Assembly (NCBI GenBank): GCA_963702495.1
Contig: CAVPDA010000004.1
Location: 186,001-250,000, forward strand
Length of the DNA: 64,000 nt
Origin: CAVPDA01 sp963702495
GTDB taxonomy: Bacteria > Pseudomonadota > Gammaproteobacteria > Burkholderiales > Rhodocyclaceae
Direction: 5' to 3'
Made by a program: the position numbers and the translations under genes. Below, piece after piece: positions 35,243 through 46,261 of the stretch (its first letter is position 1; the number at the start of each line of letters is the position of its first letter). The notes under the pieces were generated by a model. That model worked only from the letters and a program-made list of their open reading frames with translations. It ran no database searches and was not told where the DNA came from.

Positions 35243-35607
35243 AGACCGCCTACCAGGATGCTCCAGCCTTCGTCACCAAGGACGGATCCCTGATCCGCGA
35301 ACTGCTGCACCCCGCCCACCACCGGGTGCGCAGGCAGAGTCTCGCCGAAGCCACCCTCGCCCCCGGCGCGAGGACGTTGCTGCACCTGCACCGCCGCACG
35401 GAGGAGGTCTACCACGTCACCGCCGGGCGCGGGCTGATGACGCTCGGCGGCGCCGTCTTCGCGCTGCGCCGCGGCGATTCGGTCCTGATCCCGCCCGGCA
35501 CCGCCCATTGCATCGAGAACACCGGTCGCCGGCCGCTGCGCATCCTGTGCGCCTGCACCCCGGCCTATTCCGATGCGGACACGGTGGTGATCGCCGCCAC
35601 CCCATGA
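35239..35607 (+). CDS. Cupin-domain protein
   Basis: This 122-aa single cupin starts MKTAYQDAPAFVTKDGSLIR. Motif 1 appears as LHLHRRTEEVYHVTAGRG and motif 2 as GDSVLIPPGTAHCIENTG, preserving two His and a Glu of motif 1 and the motif-2 His for metal. Resembles small mannose-6-phosphate-isomerase-like cupins. Substrate unknown. It overlaps the end of rtcA, placing it in the prim-pol/rtcA unit. Confidence 0.85.
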   Translation: MKTAYQDAPAFVTKDGSLIRELLHPAHHRVRRQSLAEATLAPGARTLLHLHRRTEEVYHVTAGRGLMTLGGAVFALRRGDSVLIPPGTAHCIENTGRRPLRILCACTPAYSDADTVVIAATP

Positions 35608-35638
35608 CAGCCCTTGGCGCTCTGGTACATTTCACTCG

Positions 35639-36895
35639 ATGAAAGTCATCGTTCTCGGCGCCGGCCTCACCGGCGTCACCAGCGCGTGGTACCTGGCCCA
35701 GGCCGGTCACGAAGTGGAGGTGATCGATCGCCAGCCGGCGGCGGCTCTCGAAGCGAGCTATGCCAACGGCGGCCAGATCTCGGTCAGCCATCCCGAGCCG
35801 TGGGCCAATCCCGGCGCGCCGAAGCAGATCCTGCGCTGGCTGGGACGGGAAGACGCGCCGCTCAAGTTCCGCCCCCGCGCCGATCCGCGCCAGTGGCTGT
35901 GGGGCCTGCGCTTCCTGTTCGAATGCCTGCCCGGGCGCAGCGAAGCCAACGGCCGCGCCATTGCCGCCCTCGCCCTCTACAGCCGCGCCCGGTTGCAGGC
36001 GCTGCGCCGCGACACGGGCATCGAGTACGACTGCCTGCAGAGCGGCATCCTGCACCTGTTCTTCGACCGCCAGTCGATCTCCAGCGTCGAGGGAAGGGCA
36101 CGCTGGCTGCGCGGATTCGGCATGCAGGTGGAAGTACTCGACCGCGCCGGATGTGTGGCGGTCGAGCCGGCCCTGGCGGACTGCCGCGACAATCTGCTCG
36201 GCGGCCTCTATGCGCCGCAGGACGAATCCGGCGATGCCCACAAGTTCACGCAGGCGCTCGCCGCCCTGTGTGCCGTGCGCGGCGTCACCTTCCGCCACGG
36301 CACAACGATTGCAGGGCTGGTGGTGGATGGCGGCAAGGTGTCCGGCGTGCGACTGAATGATGCCGGCGGCGGAGTCGATTTGCTGAGCGGCGACGCCTAC
36401 GTACTTTCTCTGGGAAGTGACAGCGCGCTGCTTGCCGCGGCGATCGGGGAGAATCTGCCGATCTACCCGGTGAAAGGCTATTCCATCACCCTGCCGCTCG
36501 AGGCAGCGACAGCCGCACCGCGCGTCAGCATCACCGACGAATCGCGGCGCATCGTCTGTTCGCGCCTCGGCCAGCGGCTGCGCGCCGCCGGCACCGCCGA
36601 GCTCGCCGGCTATGATTCGAGCATCAACGAGAGGCGCTGCCGGGCGATCGTTCGGCGCATCGCCGAGATCTTTCCCGGACTGGCCGAAGGCGCGCAGCCC
36701 GAGTTCTGGGCCGGACTGCGCCCGGCCACGCCGGACAACCTGCCGGTGATCGGACGCAGCCGCCATTCGAATCTCTATTTCAACACCGGACATGGCACGC
36801 TGGGTTGGACCCTGGCCTGCGGCTCGGCGGCCGCCCTCGCCGACATCGTAGGCGCAAGACGGCCCGAACCGGCGTTCCCCTTTCGCCGCCTGTAG
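35639..36895 (+). CDS. dadA: D-amino-acid dehydrogenase (FAD-dependent)
   Basis: This 418-aa protein begins VIVLGAGLTGVTSAWYLAQAG, the dinucleotide-binding Rossmann fold, with the acidic EVEVIDRQ end. ANGGQISVSHPEPWANPGAP is the characteristic DadA segment. The C-terminal FWAGLRPATPDNLPVIG and GTLGWTLACG match DadA/DAO flavin binding. It oxidises D-alanine and other D-amino acids, feeding electrons to the respiratory chain at the inner membrane. It follows the cupin by 31 nt. Confidence 0.92.
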   Translation: MKVIVLGAGLTGVTSAWYLAQAGHEVEVIDRQPAAALEASYANGGQISVSHPEPWANPGAPKQILRWLGREDAPLKFRPRADPRQWLWGLRFLFECLPGRSEANGRAIAALALYSRARLQALRRDTGIEYDCLQSGILHLFFDRQSISSVEGRARWLRGFGMQVEVLDRAGCVAVEPALADCRDNLLGGLYAPQDESGDAHKFTQALAALCAVRGVTFRHGTTIAGLVVDGGKVSGVRLNDAGGGVDLLSGDAYVLSLGSDSALLAAAIGENLPIYPVKGYSITLPLEAATAAPRVSITDESRRIVCSRLGQRLRAAGTAELAGYDSSINERRCRAIVRRIAEIFPGLAEGAQPEFWAGLRPATPDNLPVIGRSRHSNLYFNTGHGTLGWTLACGSAAALADIVGARRPEPAFPFRRL

Positions 36896-36919
36896 CCCCA
36901 CCCCCAGGAGGAGAGCGCG

Positions 36920-38590
36920 ATGAATCAGTCCCGCAGTCCGCAGCCCGAGATTTCCCCGGCGTCCGGGACGACGCACGAGGTGACCAACCAGCCGCCGCCG
37001 CTCGCCGGCTTCAACGCCTACAGCAACGATCCGATCCTGATCGAGGCGATCCGCCGCGCCGATGCCGGCTGGATCGAGGACAGGGTGCGCGACATGGGCG
37101 AACTGGCGGGCAGCGAGCACGTGCAGAACCTCGCTTACCAAGCCAACCGCCACACTCCGGAACTGATCAGCCACGACCGCTACGGCCGCCGCATCGACGA
37201 GGTCGCCTATCACCCCGCCTACCACGAATTGATGGCCCTGGCCTTCGGCCGCGGTCTGCATTCGCTGGCGTGGACCGAAGCGCGACCCGGCCGCTTCGCG
37301 GCGCGCGCTGCGCTGTTCTATCTGTGGAATCAGGTCGAGAACGGCGTCGCCTGCCCGGTGACGATGAGCTTCGCCGGGCGCCAGGTGCTGCAGCAGAATC
37401 CCGCGCTGGCGGCGCAATGGATGCCGAAACTGCTGGCCTCGGATTACGATGCCCGGCCGCTGCCGCTGGCGCAGAAGCGCGGCATCACGCTCGGCATGGC
37501 GATGACGGAAAAGCAGGGCGGCTCGGACCTGCGCGCCAACCAGACGCGGGCGGAGGCGGCCGGCGACGGTGAATTCCTGCTCACCGGTCACAAGTGGTTC
37601 TGCTCCGCGCCCATGAGCGACGGCTTCTTCTCCCTCGCCCGCACCGGCGCCGGCGTGACCTGCTTCTTCGTGCCGCGCTCGCTGCCGGATGGCACCCGCA
37701 ACCGCTTCCTCATCCAGCGCCTCAAGGACAAGTGCGGCAACCGCTCCAATGCCTCGGCCGAGGTGGAGTATCAGCGCACCTGGGCGCAGCGCATCGGCGA
37801 GGAGGGTCGCGGCATCGCCACCCTGATCGAGATGGCGCATCTCACGCGCTTCGACATCGTCATTGCCACGCCCGGCATGATGCGCGCCGCGCTGGTGCAG
37901 GCGCTGCACCACACAGCGCATCGCAGCGCCTTCGGCCGGCGGCTGGCGCAGCAGCCGCTGATGCAGAACGTGCTGGCCGATCTGGCGCTGGAATGGGAGG
38001 CGGCCGTGCTGCTGGCGTTTCGCCTGGCGCGGGCTTTCGATCGCGCCCAGGACGACGAGCAGGAGCAGCGCTTCGCCCGTATCGTCACGCCGGTGGCCAA
38101 ATACTGGCTGTGCAAGCGCGTGCCGGGGTTCACCGCGGAAGCGATGGAATGTCTGGGCGGCAATGGCTATGTCGAGGAGGGGGTCCTGTCGCGCCTGTAT
38201 CGCGAGGCGCCGGTCAATGGCATCTGGGAGGGCAGCGGCAACGTCATCTGTCTCGACGTGCTGCGCTCCATCGCGCGCGACCCGCAGAGCGTCGGGGCGG
38301 TTCTTGAAGAGATCGACGCCGCCGCGACCCAGGACCGCCGTCTGGCCGGATGCGCGGCCGGGCTGGAGCGAGAATTGCAGGATCCGAACGACCTCGATTT
38401 CCGGGCGCGGCGGCTCGCCGAAAAGTTGGCGCTGGCCCTGCAGGCGAGCCTCATGGTGAAGCATGCGCCGCCCGCGGTGGCGGACGCTTTCTGCGCCTCG
38501 CGTCTGCGCGGGCAGGGCGGCATGGCCTTCGGCACCTTGCCGCCGCAGGCGCCGTTCCGGGAGATCATCGAGCGCGTCCGCGCAGCATGA
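36920..38590 (+). CDS. AidB-type acyl-CoA dehydrogenase-fold flavoprotein
   Basis: This 556-aa protein starts MNQSRSPQPEISPASGTTHE behind AGGAGGAG. Blocks EVTNQPPPLAGFNAYS, CPVTMSFAGRQVL, MTEKQGGSDLRANQT, CFFVPRSLPDGTRN and EAMECLGGNGYVEE are those of AidB, an adaptive-response protein with an acyl-CoA dehydrogenase fold and FAD that binds DNA and is induced by alkylation stress. Length (541 in E. coli) agrees. Ada or AlkB are not nearby. Confidence 0.9.
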   Translation: MNQSRSPQPEISPASGTTHEVTNQPPPLAGFNAYSNDPILIEAIRRADAGWIEDRVRDMGELAGSEHVQNLAYQANRHTPELISHDRYGRRIDEVAYHPAYHELMALAFGRGLHSLAWTEARPGRFAARAALFYLWNQVENGVACPVTMSFAGRQVLQQNPALAAQWMPKLLASDYDARPLPLAQKRGITLGMAMTEKQGGSDLRANQTRAEAAGDGEFLLTGHKWFCSAPMSDGFFSLARTGAGVTCFFVPRSLPDGTRNRFLIQRLKDKCGNRSNASAEVEYQRTWAQRIGEEGRGIATLIEMAHLTRFDIVIATPGMMRAALVQALHHTAHRSAFGRRLAQQPLMQNVLADLALEWEAAVLLAFRLARAFDRAQDDEQEQRFARIVTPVAKYWLCKRVPGFTAEAMECLGGNGYVEEGVLSRLYREAPVNGIWEGSGNVICLDVLRSIARDPQSVGAVLEEIDAAATQDRRLAGCAAGLERELQDPNDLDFRARRLAEKLALALQASLMVKHAPPAVADAFCASRLRGQGGMAFGTLPPQAPFREIIERVRAA

Positions 38591-38600
38591 TGCGGCAGCG

Positions 38601-39014
38601 CTAATCGCTGCGGTCGGCCGCAGCGCGGGCAACGTCGCCGACCGCCCCATCCTGCAGGCGGCGCAGCAGAGCCGGGCGGTATTGGGCCAGCACGGCGCGG
38701 CTGGTGTGCGCCAGTCCGGCCGCCTCCAGCCGATACAACAGCATCAGCAGGCGCCGCTGCGCATGGTCCTGCTCGTCCCGACTTGCAGCGGTCTGCAGCA
38801 GGCGGCCGAGCGCATGCGCTTCCCGCAGCGACTCGATCTCCGGCGGCACCATGCCGGCGTTCTTGAGTACGCGCATGCCCATGCGCAGGTGCTGCGGCAC
38901 CATCCGATCGTCGTCGAGCTGCAACGGCCTGCCGGAACCCGACAGATGATCCAGATCGCCGCGCGCCAAGGCCGCCTGGATGCGCTCTTCGACGATCTGA
39001 TCGAGAATGGCCAT
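38601..39014 (-). CDS. DnaJ-homologue subfamily C-like protein (DUF1992)
   Basis: This 137-aa protein begins MAILDQIVEERIQAALARGD. It has the DUF1992 signature: helical start, GDLDHLSGSGRPLQLDDD, then MVPQHLRMGMRVLKNAGMVPPEIE. A J domain itself is absent, as usual for the bacterial family. The role is unknown. It converges with aidB. Confidence 0.85.
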   Translation of the reverse strand: MAILDQIVEERIQAALARGDLDHLSGSGRPLQLDDDRMVPQHLRMGMRVLKNAGMVPPEIESLREAHALGRLLQTAASRDEQDHAQRRLLMLLYRLEAAGLAHTSRAVLAQYRPALLRRLQDGAVGDVARAAADRSD

Positions 39015-39109
39015 GACTGGAGATGGGGCGAGGCGCGCGGACGACGCAGCATTATAGGTCCGGGCGCGAGGCTTGACGCCAGATCGCCCGGTCGGTCTAG
39101 AATGCGCCC

Positions 39110-39763
39110 ATGGACATCGTCAGCAGCGTGGCGGTCGCCGCCGGTCTCGCCTGGGCCAGCGGCATTCGCCTCTATGCCGTCCTGTTCCTGGCCGGCCTGC
39201 TCGGGCGCTACGGCTTCATCCACCTGCCCGAGACGCTGGCCGTGCTCCAGCATCCATTCGTCATTGTCGCGTCGGGATTCATGTTCGGCATCGAATTCTT
39301 CGCCGACAAGATCCCGGCGCTGGATTCGCTGTGGGACGGCATCCACACTTTCATCCGCATTCCCGCCGGCGCGTTGCTGGCAGCTATGGCGCTGGGCGAC
39401 CACGATCCGGCCGTGATGGTTGCCGCCGGCATACTGGGCGGGACGCTGGCCGCCGGCACCCATGCCGCCAAGGCGGGCAGCCGGGCCCTCATCAACACCT
39501 CGCCCGAACCGGTGTCGAATATCATGGCTTCGCTCAGCGAGGAGGCACTGGTATTCGGCGGACTGTTCACGGCCTTCCACCACCCGGCCGCGTTCCTGGT
39601 GCTTCTTGCCTTGTTCGTGCTCCTGCTGCTGTGGCTGCTGCCGAAGCTCTGGCGCAGCGTCCGGACCGTGCTCCGGCGGCTGAGTACGCGCGGCGCCGAG
39701 CGCACCCCGCCAGCCAGTCAGGCTGACGCTGCCCCCTCGACCGTTCCTACCGCGAGGCGATGA
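39110..39763 (+). CDS. DUF4126 integral membrane protein
   Basis: This 217-aa protein begins MDIVSSVAVAAGLAWASGIR. The core SGIRLYAVLFLAGLLGRYG, FGIEFFADKIPALDSLWD and GTLAAGTHAAKAGSRALINTSPEP is typical of DUF4126. About five membrane helices are visible, with a basic C-terminal tail. Function unknown. The EthD gene follows after one base. Confidence 0.8.
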   Translation: MDIVSSVAVAAGLAWASGIRLYAVLFLAGLLGRYGFIHLPETLAVLQHPFVIVASGFMFGIEFFADKIPALDSLWDGIHTFIRIPAGALLAAMALGDHDPAVMVAAGILGGTLAAGTHAAKAGSRALINTSPEPVSNIMASLSEEALVFGGLFTAFHHPAAFLVLLALFVLLLLWLLPKLWRSVRTVLRRLSTRGAERTPPASQADAAPSTVPTARR

Positions 39764-39764
39764 C

Positions 39765-40073
39765 ATGGCCAGGCTCGTTGCGATGTACAAGTCGCCGCCG
39801 GACCCCGCCGCGTTCGACCGCCATTACTATTCGACGCACGTGCCCCTGGCGAAGCAGATTCCGGGATTGCGGAGTTACGAGGCCAGCGTCGGCGCGGTCG
39901 CGACGCCGCGCGGCCCATCCCCTTACCACCTGATCGCGATTCTCGCCTTCGATTCCCGCGCCGCGATGCAGGCCGCTCTGGACTCAAGGGAGGGCAAGGC
40001 CACCGCGGCGGATCTCGCCAGTTTCGCCCAGGCAGGGGTCGAACTGCTCGTCTTCGAAAGCAAGGAGATCTGA
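39765..40073 (+). CDS. EthD-family protein
   Basis: This 102-aa protein (MARLVAMYKSPPDPAAFDRH) has the EthD fold motif HYYSTHVPLAKQIPGLRSYE and the C-terminal strand VELLVFESKEI. EthD proteins support cytochrome P450 ether degradation in some bacteria, but most are uncharacterised dimeric alpha/beta barrels. It starts right after the DUF4126 stop and is the last gene before the rRNA terminator. Confidence 0.8.
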   Translation: MARLVAMYKSPPDPAAFDRHYYSTHVPLAKQIPGLRSYEASVGAVATPRGPSPYHLIAILAFDSRAAMQAALDSREGKATAADLASFAQAGVELLVFESKEI

Positions 40074-40128
40074 CTTCGATTGCGGACGAGCATCCGCTTC
40101 GGCCTTGCCGAGATTTCCTTCCCAGAAG

Positions 40129-40160
40129 CACCAAAGCCCGCTGGTTAGCGGGCTTTGGTG
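40129..40160 (-). terminator. rRNA operon terminator
   Basis: A perfect inverted repeat, ACCAAAGCCCGCT and AGCGGGCTTTGGT around GGTT, lies just beyond the 5S end on the minus strand. The U-run after it is poor, but position and stem strength fit the end of the rrn transcript. It may also stop rightward transcription from the EthD gene. Confidence 0.7.
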
Positions 40161-40173
40161 TTGGGCGAGGGGA

Positions 40174-40289
40174 GTCTGACGATGACCTACTTTCTCACAC
40201 GAGCTGTGCAATATCATCGGCGCGGCTGCGTTTCACGGTCCTGTTCGGGATGGGAAGGGGTGGTTCCACAGCGCTATGGTCGTCAGACG
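40174..40289 (-). rRNA. rrf: 5S ribosomal RNA
   Basis: On the minus strand the sequence carries the conserved 5S blocks CCCGAACAGGACCGTGAAAC and GCGCCGATGATA, and its ends (GTCTGACGACC and GGTCATCGTCAGAC) pair as helix I. It lies about 110 nt downstream of the 23S gene. Ends are accurate to a few bases. Confidence 0.93.
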
Positions 40290-40736
40290 TAAGGGTGGGG
40301 ACAGGCGGTGAGCGCGACGCGCGGGTCGGCGCTTTTCCTGTCGCGGTGTCGGAAGAAGTAATGGGTTGGGATTGGTGCACAAGGCGGGGCACAAGGTTAT
40401 AGGATCAAGCCGCACGGGCAATTAGTACGCGTTAGCTTAACGGGTTACCCCGCTTCCACACCGCGCCTATCAACGTCCTGGTCTTGGACGACCCTTCAGG
40501 GAGATCGAGTCTCCGGGAAGTCTCATCTTGAGGCGAGTTTCCCGCTTAGATGCTTTCAGCGGTTATCTCTTCCGTGCTTAGCTACCCGGCGATACGACTG
40601 GCGTCATAACCGGTACACCAGAGGCACGTCCACTCCGGTCCTCTCGTACTAGGAGCAGGTCCCCTCAAACTTCCAGCGCCCACGGCAGATAGGGACCAAA
40701 CTGTCTCACGACGTTTTAAACCCAGCTCACGTACCA

Positions 40737-40769
<33 letters not shown>

Positions 40770-40774
40770 GGCTA

Positions 40775-40817
<43 letters not shown>

Positions 40818-41034
40818 CCCGTCGATATGAACTCTTGGGAGGAATCAGCCTGTTATCCCCAGCGTACCTTTTGTCCGTTGAGCGATGGCCTTTCCATACA
40901 GAACCACCGGATCACTATGTCCTGCTTTCGCACCTGCTCGACTTGTCAGTCTCGCAGTCAAGCACGCTTGTGCCATTGCACGATCACTACGATGTCCGAC
41001 CGTAGCTAGCGTACCTTCGAACTCCTCCGTTACA

Positions 41035-41066
<32 letters not shown>

Positions 41067-41325
41067 TACCATGCACGGTCCCCGATCCAGATCATGGACC
41101 TAGGTTAGAACCGCAACGACACCAGGGTGGTATTTCAACGTTGGCTCCACCGAGTCTAGCGACCCGGCTTCACAGCCTCCCACCTATCCTACACAAGTCC
41201 CGTCACAGTCCAATGCAAAGCTACAGTAAAGGTGCATGGGGTCTTTCCGTCTTGCCGCGGGGAGATTGCATCTTCACAAACATTTCAACTTCGCTGAGTC
41301 TCAGGAGGAGACAGTGTGGCCATCG

Positions 41326-41419
<94 letters not shown>

Positions 41420-41443
41420 CAAGAGCTTGCACCCCATCACTTA

Positions 41444-41478
<35 letters not shown>

Positions 41479-41911
41479 GTCCGCTCATCGCGTTTGCAGA
41501 GTGCTGTGTTTTTATTAAACAGTCGCAGCCACCGATTCTCTGCGGCCCCCTCGGGCTCCGGCTGTACGCCTTCACCCTAGCGGGGCACACCTTATCCCGA
41601 AGTTACGGTGTCAATTTGCCGAGTTCCTTCTCCTGAGTTCTCTCAAGCGCCTTAGAATTTTCATCCTGCCCACCTGTGTCGGTTTGCGGTACGGTCAATC
41701 TCAGACTGAAGCTTAGAGGCTTTTCCTGGAAGCAGGGTATCAGCTACTTCAGGCTCAATGAGCCCTCGTCATCACGCCTCGGCTAAGACCCCCGGATTTG
41801 CCTAAGGGCCACGCCTACACGCTTAAACCGGGACGTCCAACACCCGGCCAGCCTAACCTTCTCCGTCCCCCCATCGCATCTGAGATCGGTACAGGAATAT
41901 TGACCTGTTTC

Positions 41912-41944
<33 letters not shown>

Positions 41945-42108
41945 GCCGACTCACCCTGCGCCGATGAACGTTGCGCAGGAAACCTTGGGCTTTCGGCGAG
42001 CGGGCCTTTCACCCGCTTTATCGCTACTCATGTCAGCATTCGCACTTCCGATACCTCCAGCATCCCTTACGAGACACCTTCGCAGGCCTACGGAACGCTC
42101 TCCTACCG

Positions 42109-42554
42109 TCTAGAGACTAGAAACTAGAAACTGGAAACTGGATCAAACCGTTTGCTGTTTTTCGCCATAGCGCCTCAGAACACCTCGCAGCATGCGGCCC
42201 ACTTCCTGGTAGCGCGATTCCAGCTGCTGCTGGAACGCGCCATCGAGGTAGCCCAGATCGCGTGCGAACTCGAGCCACACCCGAGTCTCGTCGCACGATC
42301 CAATGGCCATGCGGATGTAACGCTGTACATCCGCCGGACTTTCCTGCTTGCCCATGCCTTCCGCAATGTTGGCGGCAATGGACTTGCTCGAAGCCCGCAA
42401 CTGCTGGGCCAGACCATACTGCTCGATTTTGGGAAATCCGAGCGAGGCTCTATGCGCCTCGATGGCCAGCCCGTAGGCTTTCTGATACACCTCTAGTCGA
42501 TGATATGGCATCGGTTTTACTCTAGTTTCAAGTCTCTAGTTTCTAGCCTCTAGA
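42109..42554 (-). other. 23S rRNA intervening sequence (IVS) in helix 45
   Basis: The insertion separates rRNA-strand CCGAAGCTGCGGG from GGTAGGAGAGCGTTCCG, which are contiguous at helix 45 (about E. coli position 1170) in ordinary 23S. Its ends form a stem: TCTAGAGACTAGAAACTAG (42109-42127) against CTAGTTTCTAGCCTCTAGA (42536-42554), 19 pairs with one G-U. RNase III normally excises such elements. It contains a sense-strand ORF for an S23-family protein. Confidence 0.9.
42143..42511 (-). CDS. 23S rRNA-IVS-encoded four-helix-bundle protein (S23 family)
   Basis: This 122-aa protein starts MPYHRLEVYQKAYGLAIEAH and has the family blocks FPKIEQYGLAQQLRASSKSI, AANIAEGMGK and EFARDLGYLD. The S23 fold is a pentameric four-helix bundle encoded in 23S intervening sequences and elsewhere; its role is uncertain, and links to diversity-generating-element accessory proteins are structural. 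The gene is in the sense direction of the rRNA. The ribosome site is weak, so expression is unproven. Confidence 0.9.
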   Translation of the reverse strand: MPYHRLEVYQKAYGLAIEAHRASLGFPKIEQYGLAQQLRASSKSIAANIAEGMGKQESPADVQRYIRMAIGSCDETRVWLEFARDLGYLDGAFQQQLESRYQEVGRMLRGVLRRYGEKQQTV

Positions 42555-42609
42555 CCCGCAGCTTCGGTTACGTGCTTAGCCCCGTTACATCTTCCGCGCA
42601 GGACGACTC

Positions 42610-42673
<64 letters not shown>

Positions 42674-42711
42674 AAGCCTTCCCACTTCGTTTGCCACTTA
42701 GCACGTCATTT

Positions 42712-42744
<33 letters not shown>

Positions 42745-43067
42745 CTCGACAACGGACGTTAGCACCCGCTGTCTGTCTCCCACGCTCGCACTTGCCGGTA
42801 TTCGGAGTTTGCAATGGTTTGGTAAGTCGCAATGACCCCCTAGCCATAACAGTGCTCTACCCCCGGCAGTGATACGTGAGGCACTACCTAAATAGTTTTC
42901 GGAGAGAACCAGCTATTTCCGGATTTGTTTAGCCTTTCACCCCTACCCACAGCTCATCCCCTAGTTTTTCAACACTAGTGGGTTCGGACCTCCAGCTGGT
43001 GTTACCCAACCTTCATCCTGGCCATGAGTAGATCATCCGGTTTCGGGTCTACGCCCAGCAACTAAAT

Positions 43068-43098
<31 letters not shown>

Positions 43099-43165
43099 TC
43101 CCTATGCGGTTAAGCTTGCTACTGAACGTAAGTCGCTGACCCATTATACAAAAGGTACGCAGTCA

Positions 43166-43315
43166 CCCCTGCTCAAAGAACCCTCCGGGTCCATCGTCAG
43201 TGCGCCATGCCTGCGCGCAGTGCTCACCCTCACAAGGATCTATTTCATCTTTAAGGTCCTTTTGAGTCGCGCTGCGCGCTCCTCGAAAGAACCCAAAGGC
43301 TCTTGTAAGCAGGGG
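43166..43315 (-). other. Helix 25 insertion in 23S rRNA
   Basis: Between the conserved rRNA-strand sequences CAGTGGGAGC and TGACTGCGTACC, where E. coli has a short hairpin, lie 150 nt closed by CCCCTGCT/AGCAGGGG. There is no plausible ORF. Helix 25 is a known site for expansion or excised IVS elements. Whether it is cut out is unknown. Confidence 0.75.
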
Positions 43316-44114
43316 CTCCCACTGTTTGTATGCATGCGGTTTCAGGATCTATTTCACTCCCCTCCCGGGGTTCTTTTCGCCTTTCCCTCACGGTACTGGT
43401 TCACTATCGGTCGATCACGAGTATTTAGCCTTGGAGGATGGTCCCCCCATGTTCAGACAGGGTTTCACGTGCCCCGCCCTACTTCTCTCACGCCCAGTTC
43501 CACACACTTGCTTTCGCATACGGGGCTATCACCCACTGCGGCCGCCCTTTCCAGAGCATTCTGCTAGAAAGCGTGCTAAATCGTGAAGGCTCATCCCATT
43601 TCGCTCGCCACTACTCTGGGAATCTCGGTTGATTTCTGTTCCTCTGGCTACTTAGATGTTTCAGTTCACCAGGTTCGCTTCCTCGGCCCTATGGATTCAG
43701 ACCGGGATGACCCTTGCGGGCCGGGTTTCCCCATTCGGATATCTGCGGATCAAAGCTCGTTTGCCAGCTCCCCGCAGCTTTTCGCAGGCTGCCACGTCCT
43801 TCTTCGCCTGTGATCGCCAAGGCATCCACCACATGCACTTATTCGCTTGATCCTATAACCTTGCGCCCTGCTCGACGCAGTGCTCGCAGTTACAGCTTTA
43901 CCCAGCGCTTGTGCAACCCCCACCGCCACTTCGGCAGCAGGAGTCTATGCAATCACAACCCATGCATCGACTCTCATCAAGCCGATGCACTTTACTTCTT
44001 CCGAATTGTTAAAGAACAAACAGCCGTCTGAAACCAGACACGGGAGGCCACACTGTCCATGCCGCCGCGAGGCGGCGCACTTCCAGTCTAGCCTCTCGTT
44101 TCCAGTCTCTCGAA

Positions 44115-44190
44115 TGGTGGAGGTGAACGGGATCGAACCGATGACCTCCTGCTTGCAAAGCAGGCGCTCTCCCAACTGAGCTACACCCCC
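44115..44190 (-). tRNA. tRNA-Ala (TGC)
   Basis: A 76-nt cloverleaf including an encoded CCA. The acceptor GGGGGTG pairs with CACCTCC, the anticodon loop reads CTTTGCAAG (TGC), and the T loop is GGTTCGATCC. It lies in the 16S-23S spacer. Confidence 0.97.
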
Positions 44191-44203
44191 CCCGATAAGC
44201 ACT

Positions 44204-44280
44204 TGGTGGGTCTGGATGGGTTCGAACCATCGACCCCCGCCTTATCAAGACGGTGCTCTAACCAGCTGAGCTACAGACCC
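44204..44280 (-). tRNA. tRNA-Ile (GAT)
   Basis: A 77-nt cloverleaf with an encoded CCA. Acceptor GGGTCTG pairs with CAGACCC, the anticodon loop is CTTGATAAG (GAT), and the T loop is GGTTCGAACC. It precedes tRNA-Ala by 13 nt in the spacer, the usual order. Confidence 0.97.
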
Positions 44281-44346
44281 CCTTCACCTGGTGACACTGC
44301 ACTGCAACAACCGATAGGTTGTGGATACTCGCTTTCGGCCTGTCTC

Positions 44347-45889
<1,543 letters not shown>

Positions 45890-46127
45890 AATCCTTCTAA
45901 ACTCAAAACGGTTCTCCCCGCTCCAGCCCCCGCCTCACGACAAAGACCAGAACTTCGTTACTTCCGTATGAGCACTCATTTCTTGCTCCAGCAGGAGATC
46001 AGCCCTCGCGAGCCGCCAAGCCCAAGCCTCTCAGCCCAAACCCAGCACCAACCCGGCCCCGATTCGACCCAGTCAGCTATACCCCCACCTCAGCCTCCAA
46101 CAAGTACCCACACCTATCGGCTGTTTG

Positions 46128-46142
46128 AATTTTTAAAGAGCG
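46128..46142 (-). promoter_or_regulatory. boxA-like antitermination site
   Basis: On the minus strand GCTCTTTAAAAATTC closely follows the boxA consensus (TGCTCTTTAACA) used by the Nus complex on rRNA leaders. It lies in the leader about 240 nt before the 16S gene. Confidence 0.6.
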
Positions 46143-46167
46143 ACTCGCCGCAGCGAGGAAGGCGCGC

Positions 46168-46230
46168 ATTATACCGGCGCACGGAACCGGGTTAACAGTT
46201 TTACGGAAGTTTTACGGAAATTTTTCTGTG
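46168..46230 (-). promoter_or_regulatory. rRNA operon promoter with UP element
   Basis: On the minus strand a perfect -10 TATAAT (46168-46173) is preceded at 16 nt by TTAACC (46190-46195). A/T-rich tracts GGAAATTTTT and GGAAGTTTTAC lie upstream (46196-46230) like an UP element. The rest of the 46,231-45,890 leader holds no gene. It starts immediately downstream of the tyrS stop region. Confidence 0.75.
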
Positions 46231-46261
46231 GGATGACGACACGTCGCGGGGCGGAAAGATT

